DNA from: Oscheius onirici
Lineage: Eukaryota > Nematoda > Chromadorea > Rhabditida > Rhabditidae
Reading direction: 5' to 3'
Length of the DNA stretch: 64,000 nt
Assembly (NCBI GenBank): GCA_932521025.1
Contig: OW051470.1
Location: forward strand, 5,380,501-5,444,500
Under the pieces are notes generated by a model. That model did not search any database, was not told where the DNA came from, and saw only the letters and a program-made list of their open reading frames with translations. The translations under genes were made by a program, and so were the position numbers. The first letter of the stretch is position 1; the number at the start of each line of letters is the position of its first letter. Below, one piece after another: positions 31,973-42,912 of the stretch.

Positions 31973-32529
31973 TACTGCAAGTTAATCTGCGTTGTTATGC
32001 GTAATTGAATAAGGAGAAAACCTATGTAGAACAAGATACTGCAAGTAATATTTGGTCAAATTGGAAAATACAGAAAAGTGATGGAAGAGATGTGTCAGGC
32101 GGTAGACCTCTGCTTTCGACTTTCTCTGTCGGTTTCTGATAAGGATAGTGTCGCTGTGTCTTCTCCGAGTGAAACACATCGCTGTGAAAAATGTGTTCCA
32201 AAAATGACCAAAGAAAAGAAAATTAACAGTAGAGAACGATTGCCAGACGTGTTCTCTGCCGCTGCTGCTCTGGCGCCCATCTTGAGCAAACAGTTTTGTC
32301 ATCGGTGCGAAGTAGGTCGATCGGCTGTTTGCCAGAGCACAAGACACAAAAACACAAGCTGGATTCGCAGAAGACAGCTTTTTGTTACTACATTTTTACT
32401 AACCATTTGATAGGTCACACCTAGCTTCTTTTTCTCACTGCATGTCTTTTTTTATGTTTAACCGAAAAGTCTAACAACTACATGTTTTTTGTGGTTTTAC
32501 AAACTTGGGAACACAGCTTAGGTATGTAG
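31973..32529. other. Intergenic region
   Basis: Upstream flank of the SH3 adaptor, before the MITE at 32530. Open frames on both strands (for example 32078-32410) carry no recognisable motif and no splice context. Presumably promoter sequence. Confidence 0.4.
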
Positions 32530-32995
32530 CAGGGTTGGGCGAGCGCTCGCGCTCGCAGCTGATAGTGCGAGCGTTCGCGCTCGCATGCGAGCACAAAATT
32601 TGAAAATGCTCGCGCTCGCGGTGCGAGCAGAGCTGTGCTCGCGAGTCGTTCTCTACTGTTAATGCGAGCAGTGGGTCCCACACCGATCTGATAAAAACGC
32701 GGTAGATTTTGAAAAATGTCTCCAGTTTTGCTTATCCTTTTTCGATTTTTTTTTCGGTCGTTTTGGTATCAAAACGTTCCAAATAGGATATTCTACAATA
32801 ATAAATGAAAATAAGATCAAAAAATAGAGAAAATGATTGATAAAAATCGAAAAGTCCAATTTCCATATTTGGGAAAGTGCTCGCGCTCGCGAGCAGTTTA
32901 TAGTGCGAGCAAAAAATCGGCTCGTGCTCGCGCTCGCGCTAAAATTGAGAGGTCTGCTCGCGCTCGCACAAAAAATCGCTGCTTGCCCAACCCTG
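32530..32995. mobile_element. hAT-like MITE with GCTCGC-rich termini
   Basis: The element begins CAGGGTTGGGCGAGC and ends GCTTGCCCAACCCTG, an inverted pair. It is flanked by an exact 8-bp direct repeat GTATGTAG at 32522-32529 and 32996-33003. Eight-base target duplications and CAGGG termini are typical of hAT transposons. The outer parts are built from degenerate GCTCGC/GCGAGC units that pair between the two ends. There is no transposase frame, so it is non-autonomous. Confidence 0.85.
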
Positions 32996-33003
32996 GTATG
33001 TAG

Positions 33004-33197
33004 TGTTGGGACTGTCTCCCAGCAAAAACGTTCGATTTGAAAAAGGTCACTATGTATGCAAAAATCTTGGCTGAGTATCCAATGTTTGTGTGCTGTAGCC
33101 AAATTGATATAACGTGTAAACATTGGATACTCAGCCAAGATTTTTGCAAAGTGACCTTTTTCAAATCGAACATTTTCGCTGCGAGATAGCCCAGTAG
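33004..33197. mobile_element. Palindromic MITE-like element
   Basis: Two arms of about 85-90 bases (33004-33093 and 33113-33197) are near-perfect inverted copies, for example CGTTCGATTTGAAAAAGGTC and CTTGGCTGAGTATCCAATGT, around a short centre. It starts directly at the right target duplication of the hAT-like element. Its own target duplication was not resolved. Confidence 0.75.
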
Positions 33198-33454
33198 TGT
33201 TTACCATAGACAGGCGGAAACTAAAAGGTTTGAAATCACAAGCAGCACAAAATAATTCCGGTCGTTTTTCTCAGTTGTATATCTTTTTTCCCTTTCTAAT
33301 TGTTCTCAATACAATAGATGGTATTCTCATATTTTCACCCAACGAAGATAGCCGCGGTGTTTAGCTCGCGGCTTTCTAAAGTTGTTTTCTCCGACTGCTT
33401 GCTTGAAAAGTCTTTTGATTTATTCCTTTCGCAAACTGATGATTTATTTCCAGA

Positions 33455-35632
33455 ATGGCGATGACGACAAGTCATGGACAAGAACTAACAGAAGAAGAGT
33501 TACTCGGAGACACTAACGACATCAACCTGGTAAGATTACCTATTTTTCTCTCCTCCCAAATCTCTAATTTCTTTATTTAAAAAACGTATTGCAGGATCAT
33601 GTTATCGATGACGCTTTGTTAGATGATGAACCGACGACGGAAATTCTCCCTTCTACTGAAAAATTGTCTGTTGAAGTAAGTTAGCTTGGCTCTGTTCGAT
33701 GTAATCGAGCATCCAACTCAGGTTTTGTTGTATCACCTAGTCCCAAATTGTTTGTATCCGTTCTAAATGCCGTTTTTCCAATTGAAACTATACCCATCCC
33801 GGTTTTTCCTTTTCCCAGCCTCTATACTTTCCTTTTGATCTCCCATCCTTTTATCCACACATTTGGTGTCTAACGGGTCTGTAAGTACTTTCTCATTGCC
33901 CTCGTTTCATATTTTCGATCATTCTCAGCGTCCTTCCAGAATTTTGCGCTTTATTGATTCCACTTCCTGGGTAATTTCAATGTATCGTTATGTTTGATCA
34001 CATCTTTTGATGTAACAAGGCTATTTTCCTTCACCGAGTAATAAATTTGGATTTGGAAGCATCAGCAGACAATTTTTAAAACACGAACAAATTGGGATTT
34101 ATTGGGACGAATTTTTCCAGCTAGATGATTTTTAGGAAAAACATCATCAGAAAACTTCTGTAGAATTGGATGCTCATAACGAAGAGCTAGATTATGAAGA
34201 TGATGAGGACAATGACGATGACAAGGAAACACGGGGAAAATTCAGTTCAGAGAGACCAAAGGTTTGTTTTACTGGTTAAGACTTGTCAAAGTAGATTTTT
34301 TTCCAACAATACTTTTAGCCCACTATCTCTGCGCACTCTTCCTTAGGGCTAGCGACTTCTACTAGTGTCTCTGGAACAACTGTCAGTAGCACTAGTAGTG
34401 AAAGTGTTCAATCGAAAGGACAAGTTTGTATTTTTTATTTCTGGATATCATTGGTTTCAGAAAACCTTGCCAAGTCTTCTACAGTTGAATGTGAAGCCAC
34501 CGCCGATGATGCCCGGAGGAAAAATTCTATTTAACCCTAAATTTTGCCAACAAGCTCCTCCGATGGTTCGACTCACTTTGCCGGGAGGACCACCGATAGT
34601 GATGCCGCCTCCGTCGATGCAACCGATCATTCCACGTTTACCCAATGGAATGCCGCTCTTTTGTAAGAACTTGTTCGCATTTTCCTATATTATTATCTAC
34701 CAGCTATGCCTCCCAACCACGGTTCAGCTGGATTCGGTCAACTTCCTCCGCCATTCATGCCTCAAATGCCAATTGGAGTTGGTGGTCATGTGGGCCATTG
34801 GGATCACAGAGTAAATGCTTTTCTAAAGGATGTCGACGGACGAAGTAGACGACGGAGACGCAGTTCATCATCGAGCAGCTACACGTCCAGCAGTAGAAGT
34901 AGTCGTAGCAGAAGCAGGTATTTTCAGCTTTAATTATCCAAAGAAGAATATTTTCAGTTCTCGATCTCCACGCCGAAAGCGCCACCACAGCAGTCTTCGT
35001 CGGGACAGAAAAAGTACTGAAAGACGTCGTCGAGATTGCCGTGATCACCGGCGCGAGGACAGAGATCGCGAGTCGAAAAACGGCAGAAGTCATCGTCGGG
35101 ACGAAAGATCTCGAGTTGATTCTCAGGTTATTCGTTTGTCGTATGTATACAATGCTTTTAGGTGGCTGAAGAATGTGCTAAAGCGGTTGGCGTAGACAAA
35201 GACTATCTGGAAAAGATCGAGGAGCAGAAAAGAAAACGGGAAGAAATTGTCCGCAAGAAAGAGCAACGTCGTTTCGGTGGTGCCGAGGAAACGGATACCA
35301 ACGAGAAAAAGACGCCTGCTTCTGATGTTGATGGGAAGAAAGCATATCTCTGTGTGACGATCAAGAATATGATCCATCTTCCTTCTGCACCGGATCGGAT
35401 AGATAAGTTGGCCGCAAAAATTGGAGATATCTTGGTAGGTTGCCTTATTCCATCTTTCTTACTTTTTTTGCAGAAGTGCTGGCGCTTCACAGACGATCAA
35501 GTAAATCTCATCTTCAAGGATCATGCTCACGCCAAAGAGTTTCTTCTTAATTACAACAACAAAGTGCTCTCAGGTCTTCGTATGCAAGTTGGTCTGGAGA
35601 AAGCCTACTTCAATCTCGCCGATATCCGTTAG
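33455..35632 (+). CDS. RS-rich RNA-binding protein, RBM33-like
   Basis: About eight exons. The acidic N terminus MAMTTSHGQELTEEELLGDT and HVIDDALLDDEPTTEI, EELDYEDDEDNDDDKE is followed by a Pro/Gly/Met-rich middle (NVKPPPMMPGGKILF, GMPLFSMPPNHGSAG), an Arg-Ser run RRRRRSSSSSSYTSSSRSSR and charged helices (AKAVGVDKDYLEKIEEQKRK). The C terminus KAYLCVTIKNMIHLPSAPDR, DDQVNLIFKDHAHAKEFLL, MQVGLEKAYFNLADIR has the pattern of a degenerate RRM. RBM33 has the same plan: acidic start (LDDDLLGE-like), Pro-rich centre and terminal RRM. A nuclear RNA-processing role is inferred. ATG at 33455 follows a TTTCCAG acceptor; TAG at 35630-35632. One intron (about 33676-34134) is unusually long for this genome. 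Confidence 0.6.
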
Positions 35633-35798
35633 AACTCGTCCTTCTAAATAAATAGTAAAATAACGAGATTCTCGGGTATTTGTATGTTTTCTTGTGTAGA
35701 TAAAAGTATATTTTGTTGTTCAGTCTTGTTTGTATCGAAACTAGTCAAGACCAGACAAAGGGAATGTTTATAAAAATAGTGATAAATAATGTCGAGAA

Positions 35799-38126
35799 CT
35801 ATTCGTGAAGAACGCTGAACGTGTGCACATGATGTTCAACCACATCGAGTTCGCGTTGTTCTTCGAGAGTCAGAGTCACTTTGGCAAGAAAGGCTGGCAC
35901 GGATGACCTCTCTCCGAGATAACTGAACTCATAATTTGTTTTTGATGAAAAAAGACACTAACTATCGTGCAGCGTCATCCCAGCTAACTGTACTTTGTGA
36001 TGGCATTTGATCACCCATGTCCAGAAGGTCGGCATTCTCAGCGCCAACTTTGAATGTGAATTCCTTGTTACTTTCGTCGTAGATACTGCTAACTTTGACG
36101 ATATCTTCCGATTCCTTGGACATCTTGACTTGACAACCAGTCAGGAAAGTAGTCAGTTCCCTAAAATATTTAAAAAATGAAAGGCGCTGGGATACCTGAA
36201 TCGCCGAAGCTTTTTCAAAGTATCTTCTTGAACATTTTGAAGCGTTTGACTCTTGCCTTCTGCCTTGGCTAACTGCTGTCGAAGGTAAGCCATTTCTTCG
36301 TCAATTTTTTGCCGCTTGACATCGCCATCGTTTGATTCCGAACTTGAAGCTTTTCTTTTTCGGATGGCACGTTCTTCTTCAACCAAACGAGTATGTGCTT
36401 GTGATAATGGATTATCGGCCATGTGAAGAATCTGTGATCTGGTTAGAGAACAAAACACAAAATATTCACCGTTGTCGTATCGCCGGCATCAGTGGCTTGG
36501 TATGCTGGGGCTGTCGCAGGTTCAATGACTTCTTCAGTAATAAAATTTGAAGCTGAGCTGGACTCTTGGAAAATAGACAACGAGATCATGCCGTGAGTCT
36601 TCTTTTGGAGCCGTTCTTCGTCCATAGTTTGGCGAATTGTTTCCAGTTCAAGAATGCGCTCATTCAGTTCTCGAACGACTTCGGTTTTGACTTCAACCGC
36701 TGCCTTTCTGAAAGATTATTTCATGAAAAAGTCATCTGAAAAGATAAGCAAAGAAACGCACATATTCTGGTTTTCTTCCTGTAGTTCTTGTAGTCGTTTT
36801 TCGAGATCAGCAAAACGATATTTGTTCTTGCTCAGCTCAACTTGGGCTGCAGAGAGTTCGTAAGTGATGGCATCTGGCATTTTTCCAGATACTTGTTCAA
36901 CTTTTACTCTACGAAGACTGGCCAATTCGCTCTAAACATGATGTTTTCCGAAGAGCAAACGACAAATTACAAGAGCAGACTGCAGGTTATGATCGAGTAT
37001 CTTGACTTCCGACACAAGACTACGCCTTTCTTCGTCGAGTTCGAGAGCTTTACTTGATCGAATAGAAGCGATTTTAAGCTTTTCTGCCAGTAGAGTATTT
37101 TGCTGCTCGAGATATCGAATATGGTCGCGAAGTTTTTGGTCACCGTCGTTAGATTCCAACTGATATGGTTCCATGATCGACAAGTTCATAGTTCCTTCTT
37201 TACGGATTGGAGATAGATCAACGCCATGTGAGGCAAGCGTTTCTTCAGGATAGTTAATTACTTCTTCAATAGGTTCACGCAGAGACGTCAATCCAGGAAA
37301 ATCTTGAACAGAACCGACAGCTAAAGCTGCGATATCGGCTGCATCTTTTTCGATAGGATAGACACGTTCAGCCGTTAGAAGCTAAACGAAGAATACAAGT
37401 AGTAGACAAATTGGAAAAAATACCTTCTGCTTATTTTCTTCAGTCCATACATTTTCTTTTTTGAGTATCTTTTCCGCTTGTCGAAGCTGTTCCATGGCTG
37501 TATTAAACCAGGTGATGTACTTCCGGGCGGTGTCGGCTACTTGTTCAGCTTCAAGGCGGGTCACAAGACTTTCGTCCATAAGACTGGAGTTGCGATGATC
37601 CAGCTTAGCATCGTTCAGCTGTTGTCGCAACGAAAAGATTTCCTGGCGGAACTCGGAAACTTGCAGCTCGAGATTCTGTGATTTTATTTGTAAAATGTTA
37701 TATGGAAAAGTAACCTCATTAGATCTTTTTGTCGTGGTAAGTTCCATATCAACGAGTTCCTTCTCTCGCTTGAGTTTGTCAAGATGACTTTCGTATTCTA
37801 TCATTTGAGACTTTTGACGACCAACTACATAGAAAACGGTTAAAGAAGACATGTAACACTGACTATTTGGAGAGCTGAAGGTGAAACTTTCATCAAAATT
37901 GATTTTTTTGCGGCATTGATCTGCTGTGATATGTCCTCGAGTCATACTTCTTAATGCCTTTTCTTCTCGTGTAGGCGCAACTGACCTCAGCAGTCTTTTT
38001 GTCTGAAGTTTGTTGATGAACCAAGTTTTTCCTAAAACTGGCCTGTTCACTAAACTTGATCTCTGAATTCTTTTCCTCTTCGCTATCACTCTCCCGCATT
38101 GGAATTAGATTACGATGAGGGAACAT
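35799..38126 (-). CDS. MAD1L1: Spindle-assembly checkpoint protein MAD1
   Basis: Long coiled coil plus the MAD1 C-terminal head. Segments include QMIEYESHLDKLKREKELVD, ELQVSEFRQEIFSLRQQLND, and the MAD2-interaction stretch ILHMADNPLSQAH, equivalent to human KVLHMSLNPTS. The head reads LKKLRRFRELTTFLTGCQV (equivalent to FRxxCYxLTGY), then VSSIYDESNKEFTFKVGAE and SSVPAFLAKVTLTLEEQREL, ending HTFSVLHE with TAG at 35801-35799. MAD1 holds MAD2 at unattached kinetochores and is also a nuclear-pore partner. The first exon is uncertain: ATG at 38126 opens MFPHRNLIPMRESDSEEEKN, but linking it to the next segment (TADQCRKKINFDESFTFSSP) needs an intron or frame change I could not place. Confidence 0.85.
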
Positions 38127-38478
38127 CTGAAAAAAACGATGTGGATGTTGCGCAAATGTAAGAAAGGGTTCTAGACAACTTTCAAAATATAGACGTGACA
38201 TTTTCACCACAGCGCACAAATATACTGGCAATCTGAGAGAGATATATTGAGTGGCGGTGTCAATTCAAGAGAAGACTAACCTTGCCAGCAGCCAGGGCCT
38301 TTTTTAAAGGACTGTGTTATCCTTGCGGTTCTGCCACGATTTCGAATATGATATGAAACCCATGCGCAGAAATTGAACATTCAAATCCTGCAAGGTTATA
38401 TTTTTTGACCAACGAAAAAAAAACAATTTTTATTCCTTAAATATACCAGTATTTATCTAATTTATGGTATTCTTGCAG
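38127..38478. promoter_or_regulatory. Divergent promoter region, MAD1 / NAA20
   Basis: The two start codons point away from each other across 352 bases, so the promoters must overlap or share the region unless the 5' UTRs are long. A TTCTTGCAG acceptor lies directly before the NAA20 ATG, so that gene has a UTR intron and its transcription start lies further upstream in this interval. No core-promoter motif stands out. Confidence 0.4.
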
Positions 38479-39194
38479 ATGGCAGTGTTCCGAGAATTCC
38501 AACCACTTGATCTCCTTAAAATATCATCGATCAATCTCGATAAACTTACAGGCACGTTGGCGATACACATAATACCGTTTGACTTGTCACATAAGACTAT
38601 TTAGAAGGATTTACCGTGCATCACCAATGTATTTTCTTATAGAGCAGTACGACTACCGATTTTATGCCCCGTATATGCTCCTCGCTCATCATTGCCTCCA
38701 AATAGTAGAACATCCCAACGGCGAAATTATGGGTTACAGTTAGTTCATTTCTCTTCTTCTCTCATCTTTTAGTGCTCGGCAAAATGGAAAACAAAAATGC
38801 TGAAGGCAATAATGGTCACATTTCGGCACTTTCCATACACACGAAGTTTCGAAAAGTTGGTCTTGCCCAGCAGCTGATTAGCGATTTGGAGGATGTGTGT
38901 GAAAAGTTAGTTTAATTGTTTTTAGCCCATGTCGATGTTCTAGCAACGGATGCATATTCGTCGATCTCTTCGTCCGTTCCCGTAATAGATATGCTATACG
39001 GTTCTACACGATGATAGGATATCTTCTTTACCAGCGGCTGATCAATTATTACTGTGATTCGGAAAACGACGAAATCGATTGCTATGGTTGCCCGTTCACT
39101 CTCCGCTCATAATATTAATTTTCCAGACATGAGAAAATCTATTTCGAAGAATTACGAAGTTCATTGTGAAAATATGCCTCTTCGTGTTAACTGA
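38479..39194 (+). CDS. NAA20: NatB catalytic subunit (N-alpha-acetyltransferase 20)
   Basis: Acetylates protein N termini beginning Met-Asp/Glu/Asn/Gln. It starts MAVFREFQPLDLLKISSINL, DKLTEQYDYRFYAPYMLLAH, then VEHPNGEIMGYMLGKMENKN, GHISALSIHTKFRKVGLAQQ (the acetyl-CoA loop; usual form RxxGxA), NGCIFVDLFVRSRNRYAIRF, YTMIGYLLYQRLINYYCDSE and DMRKSISKN. This is the NAA20 pattern, including FVDLFVR and the YDMRKxxS end. TGA at 39192-39194. The first intron appears to have a GC donor (ACAG|GCACG at 38552) rather than GT: only that boundary keeps the conserved LT-E-QY frame. Confidence 0.92.
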
Positions 39195-39244
39195 CAGATG
39201 CAACGCATTCTAAAATTGCAAAAGTAGTCTAGTAGATTTTAATA

Positions 39245-39395
39245 AAACAAGGTTTGCAACGCCACGGCTAAAGTTGGAGATATTTTGTCTTTGCCTGGGC
39301 TGGAACCCCAGTCCTTAGCTTCAGTATCTTTCCCTTGTTATTATGTTACAGTCACCCCCTGTCGTAACCCTCCAAAGAAACTACCAATAATAAAT
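39245..39395 (+). repeat. Diverged relative of repeat family 1
   Basis: It has ACAAGGTTTGCAACGCC, CGGCTAAAGTTG, CTGGGCTGGAACCCCAGTCC and AACCCTCCAAAGAAACTACC in the same order as the family 1 start (AAGGTTGGCAATGCCC, GGGCTAAAGT, GAGCCCTAGTC, CCTCCAAAGAA). It lies 50 bases past the NAA20 stop. The relation is by eye and weak in the middle. Confidence 0.4.
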
Positions 39396-39950
39396 AACTG
39401 GTACATGCGGAATAGCGTGAAAAGAGGGATCAATTGGAATTTGATGGTTTGTGAATAAGTCGGTTGTAGTTCATCAAGAATTCACGATTTACTAGGCTAT
39501 TGAATCGGAAAACTCATTCAGATGGGCGAAAAATAGGAATAACTGCTGCCCTTTGCTATTACGTCCGAATAGAGATGTTTACTAGATTGCTTAGAAACCT
39601 CTTCTTCCCGTTCCACTTTTACAAGCCCGGAAGACTTCTCGTGGCTTTTTTTTCGCAGCAAGTGACGGTCACGGATTCTGCTGCCAAAGTATTGTCGATC
39701 TGTGACGGAGAATCTACAGAAGGGATGAGCAAAGTGCATTCGGCTTTTGGCTCAGCAGGTGGCTGACAGACGCTAAGAGCTTGTCCCTTCGAAGCCTACA
39801 ATAACACTTTGTGTTAAGGCACAAACGCGAGAAACTTCGTACACCTCGCCTCTCTCCGGGTCACAGAAGTTGCAGCACAAGAGCACTAAAAGCACAAACT
39901 TGTAAAACAGATGGCACGGAATCAATCAGAAACAAAAAAACCTACTTTTC
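39396..39950. other. Intergenic region
   Basis: Between the family 1 fragment and the foldback element. An open frame at 39500-39766 has no recognisable motif and no splice context. Nothing else was seen. Confidence 0.35.
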
Positions 39951-40235
39951 AGTATACCTGGGCGTCGAGTCGAAAAGTCGAGCCACGAGCCGATTCGAGT
40001 CGAGTTCTGTACCGACCCGAGTCGAGTCGGCTCGAGCTGGCTCGCGAGTCGAGTCGATTTTTTTTTTCAAATTCCGCGGCTCAAATACGAAGAAATGAAG
40101 AAAATCTTTTGTTATTTCCCGTTTTTTTGCGCCAAATAATCTTTAAAAAATCGACTCGCGGGCCATGTCGGGTCGAGCCGACTCGTGGCTCAAATCGAGC
40201 TTGACTCGGCTCGAGTCGAGTTGCTCAAGTATACT
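39951..40235. mobile_element. Foldback MITE with GACTCGAG-rich arms
   Basis: It starts AGTATACCTGGGCGTCGAGT and ends with ACTCGACTCGAG-type sequence and CTCAAGTATACT, an inverted pair. The arms consist of repeated CGAGTCGAG/GACTCGGCTCGAG units, with GAGCCACGAG on the left matched by CTCGTGGCTC on the right. The AT-rich core has no coding frame. Target duplication not resolved. It lies about 170 bases 5' of the next gene's start. Confidence 0.7.
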
Positions 40236-40404
40236 CTTCAGCTTGTTCATGATGAATCGCGGAGAAATGTCGACCAAACGATGTGTTCCCGAAATGACAG
40301 CGAGTCGATCTGTTGGTTTCCCGCCAAAATCGCATTCGGCCGGCGCCAATTCAAATAATCTTCTGCATTTTTCGATTTTCCACATTTCTCTTCTCTTTTT
40401 CAGA

Positions 40405-41560
40405 ATGGCGAGCATTTCTCCGGAACAAGCAAAAATTGACCTGTTACGAAGTAACTTCACTTCTAGTAGAAACTTTTCTCATGTAAGTTGCTGTTTTTCT
40501 ATGAATTTTTTTTTCAGAAACAGCAGCTACCCCCATTCCCTATTCTTGTAAAAAATGGCGAAATATTTTTGTCCGAAATCTTACCGGTCAGTTTTTTACA
40601 GGCATTCATGCATGATATAGTATGTTTTAGGTGCGAAACTACAATGGCATTTTTTGGAAGCCATATAGACTGAGGCACTGTATTTTACTGCAATCTGGAC
40701 GATTTTTCATATACAGGTATAACCACAGATGCATGCTAACATTTTTGTGTTTTCAGCAGTTCAACACATGGTCTTAGTCTTATGCTATCGGAGATAACGA
40801 TGAAGCAATCTGATTCAAAACATACGAAAAAATCGGTGAGTTTAACTTTTCCAACACTTAGCTGTGTTTCAGACGACTTCTTGCAAATTCGTGCTGTATC
40901 TTGAAAAAAAGAAGCTCTGTATTAAAGTTAACGGTAAATCACTTTTTACTTGCTCATTACAGATTATTTTAAAGAAAGTCAAGGAACAGCTGAGAAATGG
41001 AAAAAAGGTTTTATTCTAGCGAATATCGGTAGGCATTTAGAAGACGTCGACAACACAGACGCTTATTTTTTATGTAAGTCTTTATAAAATACTGGGAATA
41101 ACAATGTGTTCTCAGCTCAGTACACTCTTGACACAACCCTCTCTCCCTGTGCTTTCAACACCATACGTTCGACACATTTGGATGCCACTAAATATGCAAC
41201 TTGTGTTTCTTCTCCCCTAATGGTCAGCTATATATTTGATGTATAATCATTATGTTTAGGTAAATTACAGAAATGCAGTTTCCACTTCGTCATATGTTCC
41301 GCCCTGCAATGATCACATTGACAGCGAATTTGACGACCCCACTCATTGTGAGAATACGATTCAAACTACAGATACAACAGCGTTTGTTACCTGTCACGAA
41401 GTAGGTTTCTGGTTCCGTTTGTTCATGCTCGGTTCAGGCTTTTGAACATCATATTATCTCATCTAGCTATCTTCCCGGAATTTCTCAACTGACTACGGCG
41501 ACCATTCAGCTGAATAGACTTTGTAATCTTTCGCCTTCACTCGAATCGCTGAAAATGTAA
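40405..41560 (+). CDS. Unrecognised protein, possible PH-like domain
   Basis: Exons with small GT-AG introns join to about 280 residues starting MASISPEQAKIDLLRSNFTS. The segment IFWKPYRLRHCILLQSGRFF, IYSSSTHGLSLMLSEI, then CKFVLYLEKKKLCIKV has the strand spacing of a PH domain (WKxRxxxL...GxxxxY), but key residues are not distinctive. The rest, such as NIGRHLEDVDNTDAYFLSQY and a Thr/Ser-rich tail ending NLSPSLESLKM, is uninformative. ATG at 40405 follows a TTTTTCAG acceptor; TAA at 41558-41560. Confidence 0.45.
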
Positions 41561-41801
41561 AAGTCCCAGAATATGGCCTATTCCCCCAATTATATATTTG
41601 CTTTCATTAAACATTAAACGCTCTTACTGTTCTTTAACAGTTTGCAGATATTATTGAGGTTGAACCGAAGAAAGATTTAGTGGACACAGGCGTGTACATA
41701 TATTCGTCATCCTGCAGCTCCGAACAGACCTTTTCTTGTGTCGCCGACAATATGTCACTGAGGAAAAATCAGTGAATCTGACTACGAAATACGTTTCCGC
41801 A

Positions 41802-41912
41802 AGCATGTGCGCTCGAACCGGCTTGGCCGCTCCGGTCCAATTTTTAAATGGCTGCGGGCACACCGGTCCCGTCCAATTTGAAAATCGGACCGGTCCAGCG
41901 CATGCTTGAGTT
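41802..41912. repeat. Short imperfect inverted repeat
   Basis: AAGCATGTGCGCTCGAACCG on the left is matched by GGACCGGTCCAGCGCATGCTT-like sequence on the right, about 110 bases overall. Internal CCGGTCC/GGACCGG pairs strengthen the foldback. A related start (ACATGTGCGCTTGGACCGG) occurs at 46998-47017. Probably a small MITE. Confidence 0.5.
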
Positions 41913-42554
41913 TCCGTACAGAACCGTCTTCTCAAGTCATATCATGTCTGTGTATGGAAAGTTTCAGTACTACGCGAGCCGTTCTATTCGTTCTTTTTAT
42001 CGCACACCGCGCGGAGCGCGGGGTGGATTTGGCTTTACCTCCCGTTAGTGCAGAACGCATAGACCCTAAAATCGCGCGCAGCGCGCGACAGAAGCATTTT
42101 TAGGTTTCGGCACCAATTCCATCGGATTCAGCGTAAAAAGTTACCTCTAGAGCCCTATTTTCAAGCCGATAGTTCAAAAAATTAAAAAGTTAGACAAAGT
42201 TCTGGTTTTCCAAAACGTCCGCGATTGTGCGCGATTTGCGGGCTCATTTTTGCGAATTTTTTTTTAATGAAATTTTGGATAGAGGTATAACTAAGTCTAT
42301 CTCAGAGGGGTATCTTTTAGAATTTTGATTTTCGGCCCGGATCACACCTCTACGCCCCGCATTTTTGGACTTTGGAGTTTTTTCGTCAAAAAAGTTGGTG
42401 TATTGCCCGGGTTCGATCCCGCCCTTCTGCAAACCTTTTTGCTAAATTGTTTCGAGTAGAAAACGACTTTAGCCTCGATCTGGCAACTTTTTCTGATCGC
42501 GACCGTTACCCGTCATTAGGCAAATGAGCAAAGGTAGCTATTCTGAGTTTACTG

Positions 42555-42912
42555 TGTTGCAGTTGAAATTGACCAGCCGTTGATATTGACCGGAAATTTA
42601 ATTTTTTATACTATTATCGATCTTTTTTTATTTTCTTTTATTATTGTATAATAATCTATTTGGAACGTTTTTATTCCAAAACGACCGAAAAAAATCGGAA
42701 AAATACACTTGAAAACAATTTCACAAGCCAAATTTGGTTGTTTTGGGCTTAGCTAAGCTTTTAGCCCATATAAACGGCTGGTTTTGGTCTTAAAAGATGA
42801 GAAATGAATCAAGCTATCTATTTTTATAGAAAAAATGGAAAAAAAAATAAATAAAGCCCAAAATAATGAATTTCCGGTCAATATCAACGGCCGGTCAATT
42901 CCAACTGCAACA
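42555..42912. mobile_element. MITE with TGTTGCAGTTG termini
   Basis: Terminal inverted repeats of about 45 bases: TGTTGCAGTTGAAATTGACC followed by GTTGATATTGACCGGAAATT on the left, and the mirrored GGTCAATTCCAACTGCAACA on the right. No coding frame. Its centre, including CTATTTGGAACGTTTTT and CCAAAACGACCGAAAAAAAT, matches in reverse the centre of the hAT-like MITE at 32530-32995. Confidence 0.8.

Noticed and set aside
34780..34800. Near match to the GLI site (TTGGTGGTC) in the RBM33-like gene, with another (GACCACCAA) near 47700
   Set aside because: Single mismatches are expected by chance several times per window, and these lie in or beside coding sequence; only the exact cluster around GLI is reported.
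42395..42430. tRNA B-box-like GGGTTCGATCCCG
   Set aside because: The loop between GGG and CCC is 6 nt, not 7, no acceptor stem or D arm could be folded around it, and no A box lies at the right distance.
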